A DNA stretch of 6,273 nt from an uncultured Candidatus Melainabacteria bacterium. GTDB taxonomy: Bacteria; Cyanobacteriota; Vampirovibrionia; LMEP-6097. How positions within the stretch are numbered: position 1 is the stretch's first letter; each line of letters starts with the position of its first letter. Below, one piece after another: positions 4,847 through 6,273 of the stretch. The position numbers and the translations under genes were made by a program. Where the stretch lies: NCBI GenBank assembly GCA_937927525.1, contig CALBDR010000421.1:1-6273 (forward strand), read 5' to 3'. The notes beneath the pieces were generated by a model, which had not been told where the DNA came from, did no database searches, and worked only from the letters and a program-made list of their open reading frames with translations.

Positions 4847-6247
4847 TTATTTTATTAGAACGAAGTTACCCTCACCGATATATAACACTTCTACTTTGGT
4901 GTATACACCAGTAGTAATCGAGTCAACGAACGATGGAGAGTTAAATGTTTTATCTTTGAACGGATTAATTTCTTCTTCGCTAATAACGTTAATGGCTATT
5001 AGTGACAGCTTAGTGCCTAAAAATACGTCTGCTACATCTAGTTTAACATTTATCTGACCTGTGCCTACCGGTAAAATAGTAAACTTGTCCCCAACGGTAA
5101 GATTACTAGATGCATCAACAGTTATGGTAACTGTATTGCTCGCATTAACAACGACAATATTTCCATGATTGGTCGTGTCAAGGGAAGTATTAGCGGTTAT
5201 TGTATTGATTGTATCTCGTTTTGGTGCAAACGAAGTAGTAGCGTTTGCGACCTGTATGCGATCACTTATTAGATTGTTAACAGCATTATTAGAAGCCAGA
5301 GCAGTAGACTTAGTTACATAAAGTACGTCAGCATTTGCAACTTGAAGTCTATCGTTTATTAAAACGTTTTGTGCAGTATTTGAGGATAAGGCTACAGCTT
5401 TAGTTACAAATGTCTGGTTAACGAATGTATTAGATGCTGCATATGCTTTAGTAGCGTAGATTGCTGCTGCGTTAGCAACCTGTATGCGATCGCTTACAAG
5501 ATTGTTAAGAGCGTTGTTAGAAGTTAAAGCTGTTGACTTAGTTACGTACAGAGCGTCTGCATTAGCAACTTGCAGCCTATCAGATACAAGCACTCTAATA
5601 GCAGTGTTGGTTTCTAGAAGAGCAGTCCAGGTTGCTTTATCTGAAACGTCAATAGTAGTGTCGTAAAATGTTTCCCCGGTATTAATAGTTAACGTGTTAT
5701 TAGAAGAAGCAAACGAAACACCGGTTACTGCTTTTTCTGTTATGAAAGAGTTAGTATTGGCTAAAAGTGTGTTAACGTATGTGTTAGTTGCTTTAGTACC
5801 AATAGATGTTGTAATAGTAGTAATAAAGTTAGAGTCGTCGCCGATAGCAGCTGCTAACTCATTAAGAGTATCAAGAGCAGCGGGGGCTGCATCGATAAGA
5901 TTACTTACTTCAGTCGATACAAGCGACTGAACGTTAGCAACTTGCATTCTATCGTTGATAAGAGCGATAAGAGCATTATTAGAAGCAAGTGCTGTGGACT
6001 TAGTGACAAAAGAAATATTAGCATTAGCTACTTGAAGGTACGGCTGAAGATTAGATTGAGCATCGTTAGCCCACTCAATAGCTGTACCTTCATCATTAAT
6101 TTTTAAAACTTGGCCAGCAGAACCTAACGCGCTAAGACCTGTACCACCATGTTCGTAGCCTACAGTTTCGCCTGTTTGAAATTCAGACAGACCAACAGCG
6201 TTTCCACCGTTGTCAAATACTGTCCTTATTGGCGTTTTATCTGCCAT
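4847..6247 (-). CDS. Repetitive fibre-like virion protein
   Basis: This 466-residue protein is built like a phage fibre. The N-terminus (1-62) contains HGGTGLSALGSAGQVLK and TAIEWAND, a segment common at the start of marine phage fibre and structural proteins. Residues 117-141 (LIDAAPAALDTLNELAAAIGDD...) match a helical segment widespread in trimeric tail fibres. Six QVAN motifs (residues 72, 102, 226, 256, 302, 332) punctuate modules of about 30 residues with DR[LIM]QVANA, YVTKSTAL and SNNA. The C-terminal part (about 346-466) is a beta-rich cap with IVVVNASNTVTITVD, VGDKFTILPVGTGQINVK and a final YIGEGNFVLIK, typical of fibre tips that end in a strand. There is no signal peptide or membrane segment. 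A weak AAGG (6257-6260) precedes the ATG by 9 bases. Its place directly before the head-core genes is unusual for a tail fibre, so a head or neck fibre is an alternative. Confidence 0.82.
   Translation of the reverse strand: MADKTPIRTVFDNGGNAVGLSEFQTGETVGYEHGGTGLSALGSAGQVLKINDEGTAIEWANDAQSNLQPYLQVANANISFVTKSTALASNNALIALINDRMQVANVQSLVSTEVSNLIDAAPAALDTLNELAAAIGDDSNFITTITTSIGTKATNTYVNTLLANTNSFITEKAVTGVSFASSNNTLTINTGETFYDTTIDVSDKATWTALLETNTAIRVLVSDRLQVANADALYVTKSTALTSNNALNNLVSDRIQVANAAAIYATKAYAASNTFVNQTFVTKAVALSSNTAQNVLINDRLQVANADVLYVTKSTALASNNAVNNLISDRIQVANATTSFAPKRDTINTITANTSLDTTNHGNIVVVNASNTVTITVDASSNLTVGDKFTILPVGTGQINVKLDVADVFLGTKLSLIAINVISEEEINPFKDKTFNSPSFVDSITTGVYTKVEVLYIGEGNFVLIK
5240..5353 (-). 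repeat. Fibre repeat, copy B (residues 299-336)
   Basis: This 38-codon segment runs from DRLQVANADVLYVTK to SDRIQVANA. It matches copy A 228 bases away, with 34 of 38 residues identical and about 22 base differences in 114, counted by eye. Most differences are at third codon positions. Confidence 0.85.
5468..5581 (-). repeat. Fibre repeat, copy A (residues 223-260)
   Basis: This 38-codon segment runs from DRLQVANADALYVTK to SDRIQVANA, paired with copy B. A more diverged relative of the same module covers residues 71-105 (around 6037-5933), with LQVANAN, FVTKSTALASNNA and NDRMQVAN. Confidence 0.85.
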
Positions 6248-6273
6248 TTTCTAATACCTTAGAATAAAAATTG
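6248..6273. other. Leader of the fibre-like gene at the window edge
   Basis: These 26 bases hold the weak AAGG ribosome site and an AT-rich stretch. No late-promoter octamer is visible. The upstream gene, expected to be portal gp20 if T4 order holds, is outside the window, and its end cannot be placed. Confidence 0.5.

Noticed and set aside
4628..4914. Two overlapping plus-strand frames across the gp67 promoter region
   Set aside because: They cross the late promoters and are antisense to gp67 and the fibre end. Their hydrophobic ends come from AT-rich intergenic DNA.
5240..6034. Fibre repeats as a CRISPR array or mobile element
   Set aside because: The repeats are in-frame coding modules with uneven spacing and silent drift. 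There are no unique spacers, inverted ends or transposase.
1..6273. tRNA genes, origins, attachment sites or defence genes
   Set aside because: No cloverleaf, integrase site or toxin/nuclease-like frame was seen. All long frames are accounted for by virion genes.

Overview
The window is part of the virion-structure region of a T4-like (contractile-tailed, Straboviridae/Kyanoviridae-type) phage. All seven genes lie on the minus strand, so the map reads from right to left. The proteins resemble the marine T4-like phages (cyanophages and relatives) more than coliphage T4 itself. The pointers are the long gp22, the 466-residue gp23 with its VTATLLENQ N-terminal segment, the fibre protein with a GGTGLSALGSAGQVLK N-terminus, and the MAALDNQPTNRN-type tail protein. 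The host cannot be identified from the sequence.

Layout in transcription order: (1) 6247-4847, a 466-residue repetitive fibre-like protein. (2) 4806-4591, a short acidic homologue of prohead core protein gp67. (3) 4604-4191, a hydrophilic protein in the gp68 position that begins with a sequence like the T4 capsid-targeting propeptide. (4) 4204-3938, an unidentified 88-residue beta-rich protein. (5) 3936-3289, the prohead protease gp21. (6) 3247-2084, the prohead scaffold gp22. (7) 2037-637, the major capsid protein gp23. (8) A strong intrinsic terminator at 581-606. (9) 544-14, a tail-tube-fold (gp19-like) protein. The order 67-68-21-22-23 matches T4. The additions relative to T4 are the fibre-like gene, the 88-residue gene and the tail-tube-like gene after gene 23.

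Expression logic: exact T4 late-promoter octamers (TATAAATA) sit just upstream of gp67, gp22 and gp23. A second near-consensus copy (GATAAATA) lies before gp67, and a weaker CTAAATA lies before the tail-tube-like gene. Genes 67, 68, the 88-residue gene and 21 are tightly packed, with two 14-base overlaps and one 1-base gap. gp22 and gp23 each have their own promoter and a strong AAGGAG ribosome site, as expected for the most abundant head proteins. Transcription after gp23 is stopped by a hairpin capped with a UACG tetraloop.

How the genes work together: gp22, gp67 and the gp68-like protein would form the scaffold core over which gp23 assembles. gp21 is enclosed as a zymogen, then cuts the core proteins and the gp23 propeptide after [LI]-x-E so that the head can expand and take up DNA. 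Candidate cut sites are visible in gp23 (LLGE|A), gp22, gp21 and the gp68-like protein.

I found no wholly new system. This is a recognisable head-assembly module, and its interest lies in the accessory genes and processing signals. Gene-free stretches are all under 100 bases.
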